Positions 18,339-27,338 are shown, counted from the stretch's first letter. The stretch is 64,000 bases of DNA from G963556115 sp963677015 (GCA_963677015.1 OY781533.1:3534001-3598000), one strand, 5' to 3'. Notes: generated by a model from the letters alone, not told the origin. Numbers and translations: made by a program.

Positions 18339-19349
18339 ATGGAATTATTAGACAAATTCTGGGCAAAAGGCAAAGAGGTACTCGGAGTTCAATACCCGGT
18401 TATCTGTGGTGCTATGACCTGGATAAGTACCTATGACCTGGTAAAAGCTGTTTGCGATCACGGAGGTTTTGGAGTACTTGCCGGTGGCAATATGCCACCA
18501 GAACTCTTCGAACAGGAACTTGATAAGTGTATCAACAATATCGACACCCCATTCGGAGTCAACCTCATTACTATCGCACCGAACTTTCAGGCACATCTGG
18601 ATATCGTTGAAAAAAAGGATGTTAAAGTTGTAGTATTTGCAGGGACCATACCAAGTAAGCCTGAAATTGCCCGCATGAAAGCAGCCGGCAAAAAAGTAAT
18701 GGCGTTTGCACCATCACCATCTGTCGCTAAACGCATGATTAAATTTGGTGTTGACGCACTCATTATTGAAGGATTTGAAGCTGGCGGACATATCGGTCAT
18801 GTTTCAACAATCGTTCTGCTTCAGGAAATTCTCTTCCAGTTCAAGGAAGTGCCGATCTTCGTTGCCGGCGGTATCGCTACCGGTGAAATGGTGGCGCATC
18901 TACTGATGATGGGAGCGGCAGGAGTACAGCTTGGCACCAGATTCGTCATGACCGAAGAATGTCTGATTCATGAAAATATGAAGAAAGCCTTCAGTAAAGC
19001 TCAGTCCCGCCATGCTGTTGCCAGCACACAGGTCTCACCGGCACTGCCGGTAGTCGGTGTACGTGCTCTGAAAAATACTGCCGGGGAACAATTCGCAAAA
19101 TTACAGATAGATCTGCTGAAAAAGCTCGAGAATAATGAGATTGGCAAAGAAGAAGCTGTAATGCACGTTGAAAATTTCTGGATCGGCGGTCTGCGTAAAG
19201 CCGCAGTTGACGGCAATATTGACGAAGGCAGCCTGATGGCCGGCCAGAGTGTCGGACTGATCAAGGATATCATACCTATGCAGCAGGTCTTTACCGATCT
19301 TACCGCACAGGCAGAAGCAGAGCTGCAGAAAGTCAAAGGGTTATTTTAA
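18339..19349 (+). CDS. FabK/nitronate monooxygenase-family FMN enzyme
   Basis: A 336-residue TIM-barrel flavoprotein of the family containing enoyl-ACP reductase II (FabK) and nitronate monooxygenase. The substrate entry strand PVICGAMTWIST is followed by GGFGVLAGG, the family's IEGFEAGGHIGH and the FMN-phosphate site VAGGIATG plus GAAGVQLGTRF. Both activities fit the sequence. FabK would supply the last step of fatty acid elongation if no FabI/FabV exists elsewhere. It stands alone, with terminators on both sides and two palindromes in its leader, so it is probably regulated separately. Confidence 0.82.
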   Translation: MELLDKFWAKGKEVLGVQYPVICGAMTWISTYDLVKAVCDHGGFGVLAGGNMPPELFEQELDKCINNIDTPFGVNLITIAPNFQAHLDIVEKKDVKVVVFAGTIPSKPEIARMKAAGKKVMAFAPSPSVAKRMIKFGVDALIIEGFEAGGHIGHVSTIVLLQEILFQFKEVPIFVAGGIATGEMVAHLLMMGAAGVQLGTRFVMTEECLIHENMKKAFSKAQSRHAVASTQVSPALPVVGVRALKNTAGEQFAKLQIDLLKKLENNEIGKEEAVMHVENFWIGGLRKAAVDGNIDEGSLMAGQSVGLIKDIIPMQQVFTDLTAQAEAELQKVKGLF

Positions 19350-19414
19350 TAAGCGAAAATTGCAGAAAAGCTGCAATATAATAAATATATAATATACTAT
19401 ATTAAGGTATTTCT

Positions 19415-19442
19415 GATAGGTACGGCTTGTTCCGTACCTATC
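19415..19442 (+). terminator. Strong 11-bp hairpin before alr
   Basis: GATAGGTACGG/CCGTACCTATC pair perfectly around a 6-base loop. The hairpin ends 33 bases before the alr ATG. No long T-tract follows (only TATAATTAAT), so it may be a terminator of the FabK-like transcript or a leader structure of alr. A weaker 7-bp stem (19359-19377) precedes it. Confidence 0.5.
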
Positions 19443-19475
19443 TATAATTAATCATAACAAATTCAGGAAACAGCC

Positions 19476-20618
19476 ATGAACAAAGATCACCTGAATCATC
19501 CCTCATTCCAGCGGTCATGGGTTGAGGTTGATCTTACAGCCATCAAGAATAATCTCCGCAGTTTCGGCGAACTTATGGGAAGCACGACAAAGGTTATGCC
19601 GGCAGTCAAAGCTGATGCTTATGGACATGGCGCGATAGCAATCTCTAGAGCGGCACTGGATGTCGGCTGTGAAAGACTGGCAGTGGCAACAGTGCTGGAA
19701 GGTGAAGAACTCCGCGTTGCCGGTATAAATGCGGATATACAGATTCTAGGCTCTTCACTGCCGGATGAGATCCCGGTAGCCCTGCATTATGATATGACCC
19801 TCGGCATACATGAAATACCTGCAATAAAATTTATCAATGAAGAAGCAAAAAAACAACAGAAGAAAGCCAAGGTGCACCTGAAAGTAGACACCGGCATGGG
19901 ACGGCTGGGAATTCTGCCAGAGAATATACTCTTCGCCGCCAGAAACGTCGATGCCGCCTCAAATCTTGAACTTGAAGGTCTGTATATGCATCTTGCTGAC
20001 GCTTCCGATGAATCATACAGCCAGAGTCAACTCCAGCGATTCCGCAAAGCAGCGGAAGTTCTGGCAGATGTTGGTATTGAAGTACCGCTGAAACACGCGT
20101 CCAGCAGCACCGGCGCCATACTTTTTCCTGACTCACGCTTTGATCTGATTCGACCTGGAGCCGGAGTATACGGTTATCATTCACCTACCTGGATCGGCGA
20201 ATTTATGCCGCTGGAGCCTGCGCTGAGCTGGCATTCCGTTGTTGTTCAGGTAAAGGATTATCCCCCGGGACTCAGCCTCGGTTACAACCGTACCTTCACC
20301 ACCCGCCGACCTACCAGAATAGCGGTAATACCTATCGGTTACGGTGACGGCTACCTCAGATCCTTCAGCAACCATACCGACGTCCTGATTAACGGCAGAC
20401 GGGCACCGGTTGTCGGCATGATCAGTATGGACTACAGCATGGCTGATGTTACCGGGATGGACAACATCAGTACCGGCACAGACGTTACTCTGATCGGCAG
20501 AGATGGAGATGAAATAATTACCGTCGAAGAACTCGCAGATAAAGGCGGCACTATTCCATATATCATTACCACCTGTCTGGGCAGAAGACCCGGACGCTGC
20601 TATACTATTACCGAATAA
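19476..20618 (+). CDS. alr: Alanine racemase
   Basis: A 380-residue fold-type III PLP enzyme making D-alanine for peptidoglycan. The PLP-binding lysine is in PAVKADAYGHGA near residue 44. The family's HLKVDTGMGRLG and HASSSTGAIL motifs follow, as does PIGYGDGYLRSF; the catalytic Tyr is expected in the C-terminal beta-domain, near GMISMDYSMADVT. Length is normal and it has no signal peptide, so it is cytoplasmic. AGGAAACAGCC precedes the ATG. It is a single gene bounded by hairpins. Confidence 0.97.
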   Translation: MNKDHLNHPSFQRSWVEVDLTAIKNNLRSFGELMGSTTKVMPAVKADAYGHGAIAISRAALDVGCERLAVATVLEGEELRVAGINADIQILGSSLPDEIPVALHYDMTLGIHEIPAIKFINEEAKKQQKKAKVHLKVDTGMGRLGILPENILFAARNVDAASNLELEGLYMHLADASDESYSQSQLQRFRKAAEVLADVGIEVPLKHASSSTGAILFPDSRFDLIRPGAGVYGYHSPTWIGEFMPLEPALSWHSVVVQVKDYPPGLSLGYNRTFTTRRPTRIAVIPIGYGDGYLRSFSNHTDVLINGRRAPVVGMISMDYSMADVTGMDNISTGTDVTLIGRDGDEIITVEELADKGGTIPYIITTCLGRRPGRCYTITE

Positions 20619-20651
20619 TCATATTATATTTAATAACCCAACTATATTATA

Positions 20652-20689
20652 AAGCAGGAGATTCCGCACAAAAGCCGAATCTCCTGCTT
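20652..20689. terminator. Bidirectional terminator between alr and methyltransferase
   Basis: A perfect 13-bp stem AAGCAGGAGATTC/GAATCTCCTGCTT with a 12-base loop sits between the convergent alr and methyltransferase genes. The T-richness is modest on both sides. Confidence 0.75.
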
Positions 20690-20751
20690 CACTGAAAGCT
20701 CAGGTCCGGTAACGGTCAGAATATACCATTATTACCGGCTCGATCATACCG

Positions 20752-21453
20752 CTAAAACTGTTTTGTACCTGCCAGTACCAGTGCTCTTGCTCTTGAGCTA
20801 TACGAGTTTCCCAGAAAATCACCGTATAAATTAATAGCTGAAAAACCGGCCTTCTCAAATATTTCCCGAAGCTCCGTACTGCGCAGAGGATAAAGCTCAA
20901 CCTCGGAAACCAATTGTACCTTCTCTGCTTTTACCTCCAGTCTACCCTTAAACATGAATTTTCCGTCGTTATAACTGTATTCTCGCTCGAACCTTATCCG
21001 GTCATTATCAATCAGCGGCAGGACCATAATCCTCTCATCCAGTACATAATCATAATTAACCGTCTGCAGCAGCACTTTACCTCCCGGGCGCAACCGCTCA
21101 TAAACACCGCCAGCAAAGCGTTCCACCCCGGCACGATCAACATGAACCAGTGTATTGCCAAAACAGATTATTCCGTCAAAACTATCTTCTACCCCGGCAA
21201 CCTCAAGCAAATCAAGCACTCTATAACTCTGCTCCGGATAACGCTCGCGAGCGATCTCAATAAAATCCGCCTCCAGATCGGTGCCAAGCGCTGTATACTC
21301 ACTGAGTTCATGAGTCAACTTGCCAGTAGCACACCCGATCTCAAGCAGTTCAGCTCCGGGAGCAAAATTATGCCTCACAAATTCCGCCGACTTTGTGTTC
21401 AGTGGAAAGATCAGATCATAATAATCTTTTATCCTGCGATAGAAGTCACCCAT
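20752..21453 (-). CDS. Class I SAM-dependent methyltransferase
   Basis: A 233-residue methyltransferase. Motif I reads LLEIGCATGKLT near residues 35-46, the acidic residue after strand 2 is in GTDLEADFIE, and motif IV-like IICFGNTLVHV follows. The C-terminal half has the beta-strand and GFSAINLYGDF features of small-molecule methyltransferases. Nothing shows the substrate. A second, unrelated methyltransferase lies 105 bases upstream on the same strand. The two may be co-transcribed, but no overlap or shared signal proves it. Confidence 0.85.
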   Translation of the reverse strand: MGDFYRRIKDYYDLIFPLNTKSAEFVRHNFAPGAELLEIGCATGKLTHELSEYTALGTDLEADFIEIARERYPEQSYRVLDLLEVAGVEDSFDGIICFGNTLVHVDRAGVERFAGGVYERLRPGGKVLLQTVNYDYVLDERIMVLPLIDNDRIRFEREYSYNDGKFMFKGRLEVKAEKVQLVSEVELYPLRSTELREIFEKAGFSAINLYGDFLGNSYSSRARALVLAGTKQF

Positions 21454-21558
21454 AGCTTACTTTCTTGATAAGTATTATAAAAGCTGAAAACAACCTTTTA
21501 TACAGTAATCTTCATTCTCAATCTACCCGAAGAGATTCTATTCAGCGTAAATACAACT

Positions 21559-22359
21559 TTATTTTACGGCTATGCCTTTAAAAAATGTATAACTGAATAC
21601 ACCTTCGGGAGTTGCTGTTTTATATAAATCCTCTATACCCGCAGTCATCTCTTCGTCTGTAATAATCCCCGCAGTAACCGCCGAAGCCTTCACACCCTCA
21701 ATCATAGCGGTAAAAGTATTACGGGTAAATCCGCTTATCAGATCCGGTCTGCTGCCATCCACATAAACATTCCTTGGTGACACCCTGACTTCACGATAAT
21801 CAGCCCCAGTCAAAAGCGGATACAGCTCCCGCCCGATATTTGCGTTCCCGCCGGCGCTGCGCTGTAACACAACCTGACAGTTTATCGCTTTTTTTGCCGC
21901 CTCACTGTCAGGATGAAAGAAGGTCGAACCATGATCACCCTCAATCAAAGTTATCGTTCCGCCAGGTTTTAAATAGTTCTTTAATATCTTCAGTGCCTTT
22001 ACCGGCTCCGGTAAATGCTCGAGTACAAAACAAAGAAAGATATGGTCAAAACTCTCCGCTTCAAAATCCAGTTTAAAAATATCTCCCTGCTTTACCTGCA
22101 CATTATCTAATCCCAAAGCCTCAACCTTTTTACGTGCTTCAGCCACAGAATCCTCAGAAATATCAATCGAAATAATACTCGCCTCTGGACTGCTCTGTGC
22201 AAGTGTAACAGTCTGAGCTCCTACGCCACATCCTGCTTCCAGAATTCTCTCTCCCTTAGCATACCCGGTATCCGCATGCAACAACTCTTCAAGCGTCTGC
22301 GCCTGATCCTGCAACCTGATACTCTCACGTACATCATAACCATGAACATAAACCATCAT
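21559..22359 (-). CDS. Class I SAM-dependent methyltransferase (UbiE-like)
   Basis: A 266-residue methyltransferase with motif I ILEAGCGVGAQTVTLA near residues 39-54, ISIDISEDSVAEA for ribose binding, QGDIFKLDFEAESFDHIF, and the LEHLPEPVKALKILKNYLKPGG segment common to the UbiE/Methyltransf_11 group. The C-terminal ~90 residues are variable and presumably set substrate choice. AGGGGA is the ribosome site; two adjacent ATG codons are possible starts. A long AT-rich spacer (22360-22561) separates it from the divergent csoR-like gene. Confidence 0.85.
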   Translation of the reverse strand: MMVYVHGYDVRESIRLQDQAQTLEELLHADTGYAKGERILEAGCGVGAQTVTLAQSSPEASIISIDISEDSVAEARKKVEALGLDNVQVKQGDIFKLDFEAESFDHIFLCFVLEHLPEPVKALKILKNYLKPGGTITLIEGDHGSTFFHPDSEAAKKAINCQVVLQRSAGGNANIGRELYPLLTGADYREVRVSPRNVYVDGSRPDLISGFTRNTFTAMIEGVKASAVTAGIITDEEMTAGIEDLYKTATPEGVFSYTFFKGIAVK

Positions 22360-22561
22360 TATATCCCCTGAAAATAGTAGTCAATTTATCCCAAATTCAA
22401 TTTATATCACTCATAACACCGAACTGCAACATACACTTTTGTATTTATCTACTTATTATTATCCATAAATTATATTTACCCCGCACTTTTTCGGGAAATT
22501 CATTGCATAATATTCATTGACGATTTAATTTCACTTTATACTTCCTTTAACAATTATACCA

Positions 22562-22590
22562 TTGACTCATCCATGCAAACCTGTTATCCT
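22562..22590 (+). promoter_or_regulatory. Promoter of the csoR-like gene
   Basis: TTGACT (22562-22567) and TATCCT (22585-22590) are separated by 17 bases, predicting a start near 22597, at the edge of the operator that follows. Confidence 0.65.
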
Positions 22591-22596
22591 AAATTT

Positions 22597-22612
22597 ATAC
22601 CTATAGGGGTAT
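22597..22612. promoter_or_regulatory. CsoR-type operator 1 (autoregulatory)
   Basis: ATACCTATAGGGGTAT, a 16-bp C/G-tract half-palindrome of the type bound by CsoR/RcnR repressors. It overlaps the predicted transcription start of the repressor gene and is 14 bases before its ATG. Two near copies occur before the ATPase. Confidence 0.8.
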
Positions 22613-22626
22613 ATAAGGAGATTGAT

Positions 22627-22902
22627 ATGAAACAATGCATCGATGCTGACAACGTACATAAACGCATCAATAAAATAATGGGACAGCTACGGGCAATTGA
22701 CAAGATGATGGATGAAGATATACCCTGTGAAAATATTCTGATACAGATTAATGCCGCCAAGAGTGCTCTGCATAAAGTCGGACAGATTGTACTCGAAGGT
22801 CACCTGCACCACTGTGTCAAAGAAGGTATTGAGCATGGTGACGCCGATAAAACTATTTCCGATTTCGCCAAAGCAGTAGAACACTTCTCCCGCATGTCTT
22901 AA
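22627..22902 (+). CDS. csoR: CsoR/FrmR-family metal-sensing repressor
   Basis: A 91-residue all-helical DUF156 repressor. The Cu(I) triad of CsoR is present with exact spacing: Cys34, His59, Cys63 (C-x24-H-x3-C, as Cys36/His61/Cys65 in M. tuberculosis CsoR). The N-terminal HKRINKIMGQLRAI helix is the DNA-binding face. Metal binding would release DNA. The start at ATG 22627 is chosen because AAGGAG lies just upstream and the protein then begins like other family members; an in-frame ATG 18 codons earlier lies ahead of the operator. It is followed by a terminator and the ATPase gene, each with matching operators. Confidence 0.92.
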   Translation: MKQCIDADNVHKRINKIMGQLRAIDKMMDEDIPCENILIQINAAKSALHKVGQIVLEGHLHHCVKEGIEHGDADKTISDFAKAVEHFSRMS

Positions 22903-22931
22903 ATCAAATACTTTTCATTTAGTTCCATCTT

Positions 22932-22957
22932 AACAGCCGATTCCGGCTGTTTTTTTA
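22932..22957 (+). terminator. Terminator between csoR and the ATPase
   Basis: An 8-bp stem AACAGCCG/CGGCTGTT with a 4-base loop runs into a T-tract. The -35 box of the ATPase promoter follows immediately. Confidence 0.92.
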
Positions 22958-22987
22958 TTGACAACTATATACCCCTATGGGTATACT
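22958..22987 (+). promoter_or_regulatory. Promoter of the metal ATPase
   Basis: Consensus TTGACA (22958-22963) and TATACT (22982-22987) with an 18-base spacer. The spacer holds operator 2, so a bound CsoR would block RNA polymerase. Confidence 0.85.
22969..22984. promoter_or_regulatory. CsoR-type operator 2
   Basis: ATACCCCTATGGGTAT, 16 bp, lying between and slightly overlapping the -35/-10 boxes of the ATPase promoter. It shares the ATACC-N6-GGTAT frame with operators 1 and 3. Confidence 0.85.
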
Positions 22988-23002
22988 ATACCCGATATAC
23001 AT

Positions 23003-23018
23003 ATACCCCCATAGGTAT
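23003..23018. promoter_or_regulatory. CsoR-type operator 3
   Basis: ATACCCCCATAGGTAT, 16 bp, downstream of the predicted start and directly before the AAGGAG ribosome site of the ATPase. It is the third copy of the same element within 420 bases. Confidence 0.82.
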
Positions 23019-23030
23019 AAGGAGACAATA

Positions 23031-24899
23031 ATGCCTGCTTTTTTACGAAACGAAGAACATAGAACTATTTTTTACTTACTGCTATCCAGCGCCTCACTAG
23101 CAATCAGTTTTTTTGCCAGTACTGCTCTTTATAGTAATTTTGCCTGGATTGCAATTATCTTGTGTGGTCTGCCGATCGTTAGCGGTGCCTTGCAGGGTCT
23201 TATAACTGAATTCGACATCAAAGCCGATGTCCTGGTCTCAATAGCACTCATTGCTTCAGTTATTATTGGAGAGGTATTTGCTGCCGGTGAGATCGCTCTC
23301 ATTATGGCTCTAGGTGCTTATCTGGAGGACCGGACGGTTGCCAAAGCCAGAGCCGGCATTGAACAGCTGGTAAAACTTACTCCGACGACAGCCAGAGTTC
23401 TGCGTGATAATACCGAGGTGATAATTCCTGCTGCCGAAGTACTCAAAGGTGATACTCTTAGAGTGCTTCCTGGTGAGACCATAGCGGTCGACGGCAAAAT
23501 TATACATGGAGAGACCTCGATTAATCAGGCTGTAATGACCGGAGAATCTCTTCCGGTAGATAAAGTACCCGGCGATGAAGTACTCAGCGGTACCACCAAC
23601 CAATTCGGCAGTTTTGATATGCAGGCACTCAAAATTGGCACTGACAGCTCATTGCAGCGCCTGATCAGACTTGTTGAATCAGCAGATGCCGGAAAAGCAA
23701 AGATTGTCGGTATGGCTGACCGCTGGGCAACCTGGATCGTTATAGTTGCGCTTTCTTCAGCGATTATTACCTGGCTGGCAACCGGTGAAATTATCCGTGC
23801 CGTCACTATATTGGTAGTATTCTGTCCCTGTGCACTTGTTCTCGCTACCCCAACAGCCATTATGGCCGGTATAGGCAACGCCAGTAAATACGGCATACTT
23901 ATCAGTGAAGGCGATGCTCTGGAACGGCTGGCACAGGTCAAACGCTTTGTTTTCGATAAAACCGGCACTCTTACCCATGGCAAACCCAGTGTTGTTGAAA
24001 TTAAATGTGCTCAGAATAATATTACCCCTGAAGAACTCTTAGGTCTTGCCGCCTCCGCAGAACTCCGCTCAGAACATCCGCTGGGTAAAGCCATACTCAC
24101 ACATTACCGTGAAGTATTTTCCGCAAACCCGCCGCAACCCGAATTTTTCGAGCTTCTTCCCGGACGCGGTGTCAAGGCTATAATCAATGGGAGTACAATA
24201 TACGCCGGAAATGAATCAATTCTCCTTCACTCTGAACTAACCCTGACTGATTCTCTCAGATCTTTCACTGTCAAATCTAATGATAGTGGCTCAACCCTTA
24301 TTTATATTATTCAAGACAGCAACTTACTGGGTATTATTGCCCTCGCCGACACATTACGATCTCTTAGTCCTGAGACCATCAGAACCATTGAAAATAGCGG
24401 CATGAAGACGCTGCTCCTTACGGGAGACTCTGAGCATGCCGCGCGTCATATTGCGGGTTTTGCCGGCATTAATGACGTTCAGGCAAACTGTCTGCCTGAA
24501 GATAAACTCAACACTATACAAAAATATCAACAGAATGGTGAACCGGTATGTATGATCGGGGATGGAATCAATGATGCGCCGGCACTCCGGGCTTCACAAG
24601 TCGGTATTGCCATGGGTAACATCGGCAGTGATATTGCCATTGATGCTGCGGACATTACACTTGTCGGCGATGATATAAGTAATATACCACATCTGGTACA
24701 GCTGTCACACAAAGTTATGCGCACCATAAAATTTAATCTTACGGCCTCAATGCTGCTTAACTTCATCGCTATTGTTCTGGCTGTAACCGGTATACTCAAC
24801 CCGATTCTCGGCGCTCTGGTCCATAACGCCGGCTCAGTAGCCGTTATTATCAATTCTTCCTTTCTTCTCAAATGGAGAAAGGAAGCAGTACTACGCTAA
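23031..24899 (+). CDS. Heavy-metal translocating P1B-type ATPase
   Basis: A 622-residue metal-exporting P-type ATPase lacking any N-terminal HMA metal-binding domain. Visible motifs: TGES (actuator), the membrane CPC (265-267), the phosphorylated Asp309 in DKTGTLTHGK, EHPLG (nucleotide His), LTGDS, and GDGINDAPAL. The last helices read LVHNAGSVAVIINS (His598), closer to the HD/HN motifs of Zn/Cd/Co pumps than to the MxxSS of CopA, while its CsoR-type control points to copper; specificity is therefore open. The ATG at 23031 follows AAGGAG; a longer frame would start inside the promoter. No CopZ chaperone is visible. Confidence 0.93.
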   Translation: MPAFLRNEEHRTIFYLLLSSASLAISFFASTALYSNFAWIAIILCGLPIVSGALQGLITEFDIKADVLVSIALIASVIIGEVFAAGEIALIMALGAYLEDRTVAKARAGIEQLVKLTPTTARVLRDNTEVIIPAAEVLKGDTLRVLPGETIAVDGKIIHGETSINQAVMTGESLPVDKVPGDEVLSGTTNQFGSFDMQALKIGTDSSLQRLIRLVESADAGKAKIVGMADRWATWIVIVALSSAIITWLATGEIIRAVTILVVFCPCALVLATPTAIMAGIGNASKYGILISEGDALERLAQVKRFVFDKTGTLTHGKPSVVEIKCAQNNITPEELLGLAASAELRSEHPLGKAILTHYREVFSANPPQPEFFELLPGRGVKAIINGSTIYAGNESILLHSELTLTDSLRSFTVKSNDSGSTLIYIIQDSNLLGIIALADTLRSLSPETIRTIENSGMKTLLLTGDSEHAARHIAGFAGINDVQANCLPEDKLNTIQKYQQNGEPVCMIGDGINDAPALRASQVGIAMGNIGSDIAIDAADITLVGDDISNIPHLVQLSHKVMRTIKFNLTASMLLNFIAIVLAVTGILNPILGALVHNAGSVAVIINSSFLLKWRKEAVLR

Positions 24900-25740
24900 A
24901 ATAACACAAACTTATAACACATTATCATCGATTTTTATCTTTTAAACTCATATACTCTTAAAATTTAATTTTAACGCATCAATATTAATATTTTTACTCT
25001 ATATAAGCCTTCATAATAAATTCACTTATACCATCAAATCCTCCAACAGATGATATATGCCCCTCACATTATCTTATTACTTCATTACATATTTCAATAT
25101 AACACCTTAAACTTGAACTATTATACATTTAGAACCTGGTTATACTTCATTCAACACATATCACCTAATAATGTATTTACTCCTAGTCTCAATTCATCAG
25201 TATATTATCAGATCTGTTAACCACTTATTACGGTTAGATTACTCTTCCACTCCACAACCCCACACATCAACTCCACACACTCAACTCCACACACTCAACT
25301 TTATCAAATTCTGAATACATTAATACTTTGTGCATTTTCTCATAGATATCATTGCATTTAGAATTCTTCTCTTATTATACGCTATAACAGGTTATAATTT
25401 TATTGATCAGTAAGATACTCTTCTGCTCTGAACACATAATATTCATTACTCTCATCAATATAGCTCTCTAACCCTGCTTTACTTCAATACAGTTGCAACC
25501 GAATACCGCCAGCTCCCGCTTTATTGCTTCTTAACTCGGTTATAATATACCTAATATCACTTCCACTCAAAGCTTAACCATTATACTTCTATAAGTTTTT
25601 ATATTGCCTATATTATACTGTACAACTTTATCTTATTATTCCCAACATACTCCCACAACTTCCCCCACAAATTTCTCTTTCTTAACTCTAACCTTCTTGC
25701 TATCAGCTTATCTTTCATATACATCTAATTCAATATGTAC
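24900..25740. other. G-poor noncoding spacer
   Basis: About 840 bases with no plausible gene on either strand. The plus strand is rich in A, T and C and strikingly poor in G (the line 25621-25680 has none). Many stop codons occur in all frames, and I see no gene remnant. A short tandem repeat lies inside it. Part may serve as the 3' region of the porin transcript side, but the porin terminator lies before it. Confidence 0.6.
25267..25300. repeat. Short tandem repeat of a 14-mer
   Basis: TCAACTCCACACAC occurs twice head-to-tail (25267-25280, 25281-25294), followed by a partial third copy TCAACT. Similar CACTCCACA text lies just upstream. Confidence 0.8.
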
Positions 25741-25790
25741 ATAAAAAAAACAGAAAGAACTCGGTCGGAGAGCGAGCCCTTTCTGTTTTA
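25741..25790 (-). terminator. Terminator of the porin gene
   Basis: An outer stem AAACAGAAAG/CTTTCTGTTT and an inner CTCG/CGAG stem form a long hairpin 37 bases past the porin stop. On the minus strand it runs into eight T residues (25743-25750). Confidence 0.92.
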
Positions 25791-25826
25791 TAATTTTTTA
25801 CTACTAAACTTTTAAGTAAGTTTCAA

Positions 25827-27170
25827 CTAGAATGCAACACCAGTTTCGAATACGAATGCATCTACACCACGAGTCCATTCGTTATCAGCTGAGTTGTCGC
25901 CCTGGTCGTAACCGTACCAAGTGTGAGCGTAGTTAGCCTTAACCCAAACACCGTTGCAGAATGAGTACTTAGCACCAACAGATGCTCTGTAAGCCCATAC
26001 GTTTACGTAGTCGTTTGCATCGCTACCCTTAACCTGTGCGTTGCTACTTCCAGCCTGACTCATGTCAAATGCAGCACCTACAGCAAATCTTTCAGTGATG
26101 TTGTAGTTACCACCTGCAGACAGGTTCCAGCCCCAAGACTGTGAGTAGAATGATGGGTTAACAGTATAGTCAGCAGTTACCCATGCAGCGAACTTATCAG
26201 CAACATAAGCAACACCTAGATCAAATGTTGGGCTGTAAGCAGTACCGCGACCTGAATCATCATCTACTGCAACTGCTGTAGTTCCGTTAGGATCACCCCA
26301 AGATTCACCCTGACCGAAGTCAACATCACCAACGTAAGTGAATGAGAAGTGTAGACCTTCTAGGAATGCTGGGTTGTACTCAAACATCAATGAGTGGTTG
26401 ATACCGTAGTTTCTTGATACGCCTGAAGCTGATAGATCAGTGTTAAGACCAGTAAGAGCGTTATCTGCATAGCTGTTATTGTAAAGAGTTGCAGTAACTT
26501 TGAACTGATCAAGATCATAGTAGAACTTAACACCCATAGAAGTCAAATCATCATCAGTAGAGATACCAGCAAGAGTTGATACGTCTGTGTTGAAAAGATT
26601 TGTCTTTGTAGCTGGGTTGTAGATAAGAACGTCGCCGGTTGGGCTCCAGCCTGCATCGTACATACCACAAGGGATGCCGATCCAACCTACCTGAGCGCCA
26701 AGACCAGTACCACCAATGTTGTTCCACTGGAAGTAAGCCTTATCAAATGAATTTGGACGTACATCAATGAATGCACTTAGATCTTCATTGATCTGGAAAT
26801 CAAAAGTTACACTTGCAGTATCCATTTTCCAGCCGGTGTTGTTACCATATTCACCACCACCAGAACCTGAACCAGCAGCATCTGAATGCTCATTTGACTG
26901 AAATTCAGCGTAGTAACGTACTGCAATCTTACCACCGATACGTACAGTTGCGTTGCCAGCCTTGCTTCTTAGTGCTTCTGGAGCACCGCCAGCTGATTCG
27001 CGCATAGCTTCGCGTTCAGCAGACATTGTAGCGCGCATAGCGTCCATTTCCTGCTTCATGTTGTCCATAGCAGCCTTCATTGCTTCGATTTCAGAATCAT
27101 TAGCGAATGATGAACCTGCAGTCATTAGCAGAGCAGCTAGAGCGCATACTCCCCAACGTAATACTTTCAT
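25827..27170 (-). CDS. Outer-membrane porin-like beta-barrel protein
   Basis: A 447-residue protein with a signal peptide (MKVLRWGVCALAALLMTAGSSFA), then a short coiled coil rich in Met, Glu and Ala (about residues 25-55) of the kind that trimerises or tethers porins. The rest is a Gly/aromatic-rich beta-barrel of alternating strands, ending VFETGVAF with the terminal Phe recognised by BamA. It probably forms a diffusion channel. Codons are strongly biased, unlike most neighbours, which suggests very high expression. The ATG at 27170 is chosen over a start 22 codons upstream because GGAG lies 9 bases before it and the signal peptide begins there. A strong promoter and terminator bracket it as a single gene. 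Confidence 0.82.
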   Translation of the reverse strand: MKVLRWGVCALAALLMTAGSSFANDSEIEAMKAAMDNMKQEMDAMRATMSAEREAMRESAGGAPEALRSKAGNATVRIGGKIAVRYYAEFQSNEHSDAAGSGSGGGEYGNNTGWKMDTASVTFDFQINEDLSAFIDVRPNSFDKAYFQWNNIGGTGLGAQVGWIGIPCGMYDAGWSPTGDVLIYNPATKTNLFNTDVSTLAGISTDDDLTSMGVKFYYDLDQFKVTATLYNNSYADNALTGLNTDLSASGVSRNYGINHSLMFEYNPAFLEGLHFSFTYVGDVDFGQGESWGDPNGTTAVAVDDDSGRGTAYSPTFDLGVAYVADKFAAWVTADYTVNPSFYSQSWGWNLSAGGNYNITERFAVGAAFDMSQAGSSNAQVKGSDANDYVNVWAYRASVGAKYSFCNGVWVKANYAHTWYGYDQGDNSADNEWTRGVDAFVFETGVAF

Positions 27171-27310
27171 CCCAATTCTCCTTTTTCCCTTTACTTGCGG
27201 CAAACTTGCCACACAACAATAAAATAACTCCGACAAATATTAAACATTAAACATCATTTTTAACTACATACCATCATGAAACAATACACGACGGATATTT
27301 CTTTTATTGA

Positions 27311-27338
27311 ATTATGCATTACTTTCCATAATTGTCAA
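27311..27338 (-). promoter_or_regulatory. Promoter of the porin gene
   Basis: On the minus strand TTGACA (27338-27333) and CATAAT (27316-27311) are 16 bases apart, giving a leader of about 130 bases. The remaining spacer up to 27607 is AT-rich with homopolymer A and T runs and no gene. Confidence 0.75.

Noticed and set aside
22977..23030. Upstream ATG that would extend the metal ATPase by 18 residues
   Set aside because: It lies between the -35 and -10 region of the gene's own promoter and runs through operators; AAGGAG precedes ATG 23031.
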